A stretch of 64,000 nt of DNA from Hyphomonas jannaschiana VP2 (GTDB lineage: Bacteria; Pseudomonadota; Alphaproteobacteria; Caulobacterales; Hyphomonadaceae): positions 186,001-250,000 of the forward strand of contig NZ_ARYJ01000001.1 of assembly GCF_000685215.1 (NCBI RefSeq). Direction: 5' to 3'. A model generated the notes under the pieces. The model did not search any database. It was not told the DNA's origin and worked only from the letters and a program-made list of their open reading frames with translations. Of the stretch, positions 63,914 to 64,000 are shown piece by piece. The position numbers were made by a program, and so were the translations under genes. Numbering within the stretch: position 1 is the stretch's first letter; each line of letters opens with the position of its first letter.

Positions 63914-64000
63914 ATGGCTGTCTACACTCAGGTTTCCGACGAGGCGCTCGCCGCCTTCCTAACCGAATACGATCTCGGCGCCGCGCTTTCCTTCAAGGGG
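63914..64000 (+). CDS. thrB: Homoserine kinase, N-terminal fragment cut by the window edge
   Basis: Only 29 codons are visible, starting at ATG 63914. They read MAVYTQVSDEALAAFLTEYD followed by a GAALSFKG-type ending, which matches the N-terminus of the alphaproteobacterial ThrB (APH-like kinase fold) family, where LSFKGI precedes the Asn/Tyr ligand segment. The enzyme phosphorylates homoserine for threonine synthesis. The gene begins nine bases after the second MFS stop codon. Confidence 0.8.
   Translation, partial: MAVYTQVSDEALAAFLTEYDLGAALSFKG

Overview
The window is a contiguous stretch of GC-rich chromosome (about 60-63 % GC by eye) from an alphaproteobacterium. The best guess is a marine, stalked or budding member of the Hyphomonadaceae/Caulobacterales. 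The signs are an SpmX-type polar muramidase homologue (35166-36323), alphaproteobacterial LexA boxes of the form GTTC-N7-GTTC, a CtrA-like TTAA-N7-TTAA site, an alpha-type glutamyl-tRNA synthetase and an acuR-acuI acrylate module. The genus is inference.

Layout. 0.15-6.6 kb: a histidine-kinase-like protein that has lost its catalytic histidine, then a same-strand trio of FAD oxidoreductase, glutamine-dependent asparagine synthase and membrane-anchored serine hydrolase. 6.6-13.6 kb: tRNA-Val, lon, an OYE-family flavin oxidoreductase, parE, a hydroxylaminobenzene-mutase-like membrane protein and a YrhK-like protein. 13.7-15.1 kb: a short AT-richer island with a zinc-ribbon protein and a DUF4238 protein, probably acquired. 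15-21 kb: nadE, acuI, acuR with its palindromic operator, a lipoprotein and gltX. 21.1-22.2 kb: two tandem DUF3892-like paralogues, each behind a pair of LexA-type sites. 22.4-35.1 kb: leucine/isovalerate catabolism spread along the minus strand (mccA, liuC, mccB, ivd), interleaved with a DUF817 protein, an EF-hand protein, a quinone reductase, a cNMP-domain patatin, a hybrid histidine kinase and an acetyltransferase. 35-39 kb: spmX, mgtE, a MarR regulator with several near-identical palindromes, and a TPR protein. 39-42.8 kb: tRNA-Leu(GAG) flanked by a long palindrome, lipB, and four consecutive DUF805-type membrane genes. 43-52 kb: pccA, a DUF2157-like protein, a potassium channel, an SDR, a TorF-type porin, a Kef-type antiporter, alanine dehydrogenase and an MlaC-like protein. 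52-64 kb: tRNA-Leu(TAA), a thiolase and enoyl-CoA hydratase pair, a cinA-type protein, a serine hydrolase lipoprotein, osmC, map, a cupin lipoprotein, radC, two tandem Spinster-type MFS transporters and the first codons of thrB.

How it fits together. The metabolic genes describe a heterotroph that degrades branched-chain amino acids and acyl-CoAs: isovaleryl-CoA dehydrogenase, methylcrotonyl-CoA carboxylase, methylglutaconyl-CoA hydratase, propionyl-CoA carboxylase alpha subunit, thiolase, acrylyl-CoA reductase and alanine dehydrogenase. The rest is largely housekeeping. No CRISPR array, rRNA operon, prophage or transposase was seen. The most unusual signals are the SOS-box-controlled DUF3892-like pair, the palindromic elements abutting two tRNA 3' ends, the pseudokinase at the left edge, and the AT-rich DUF4238 island. 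No defence system or other complex new system could be supported.
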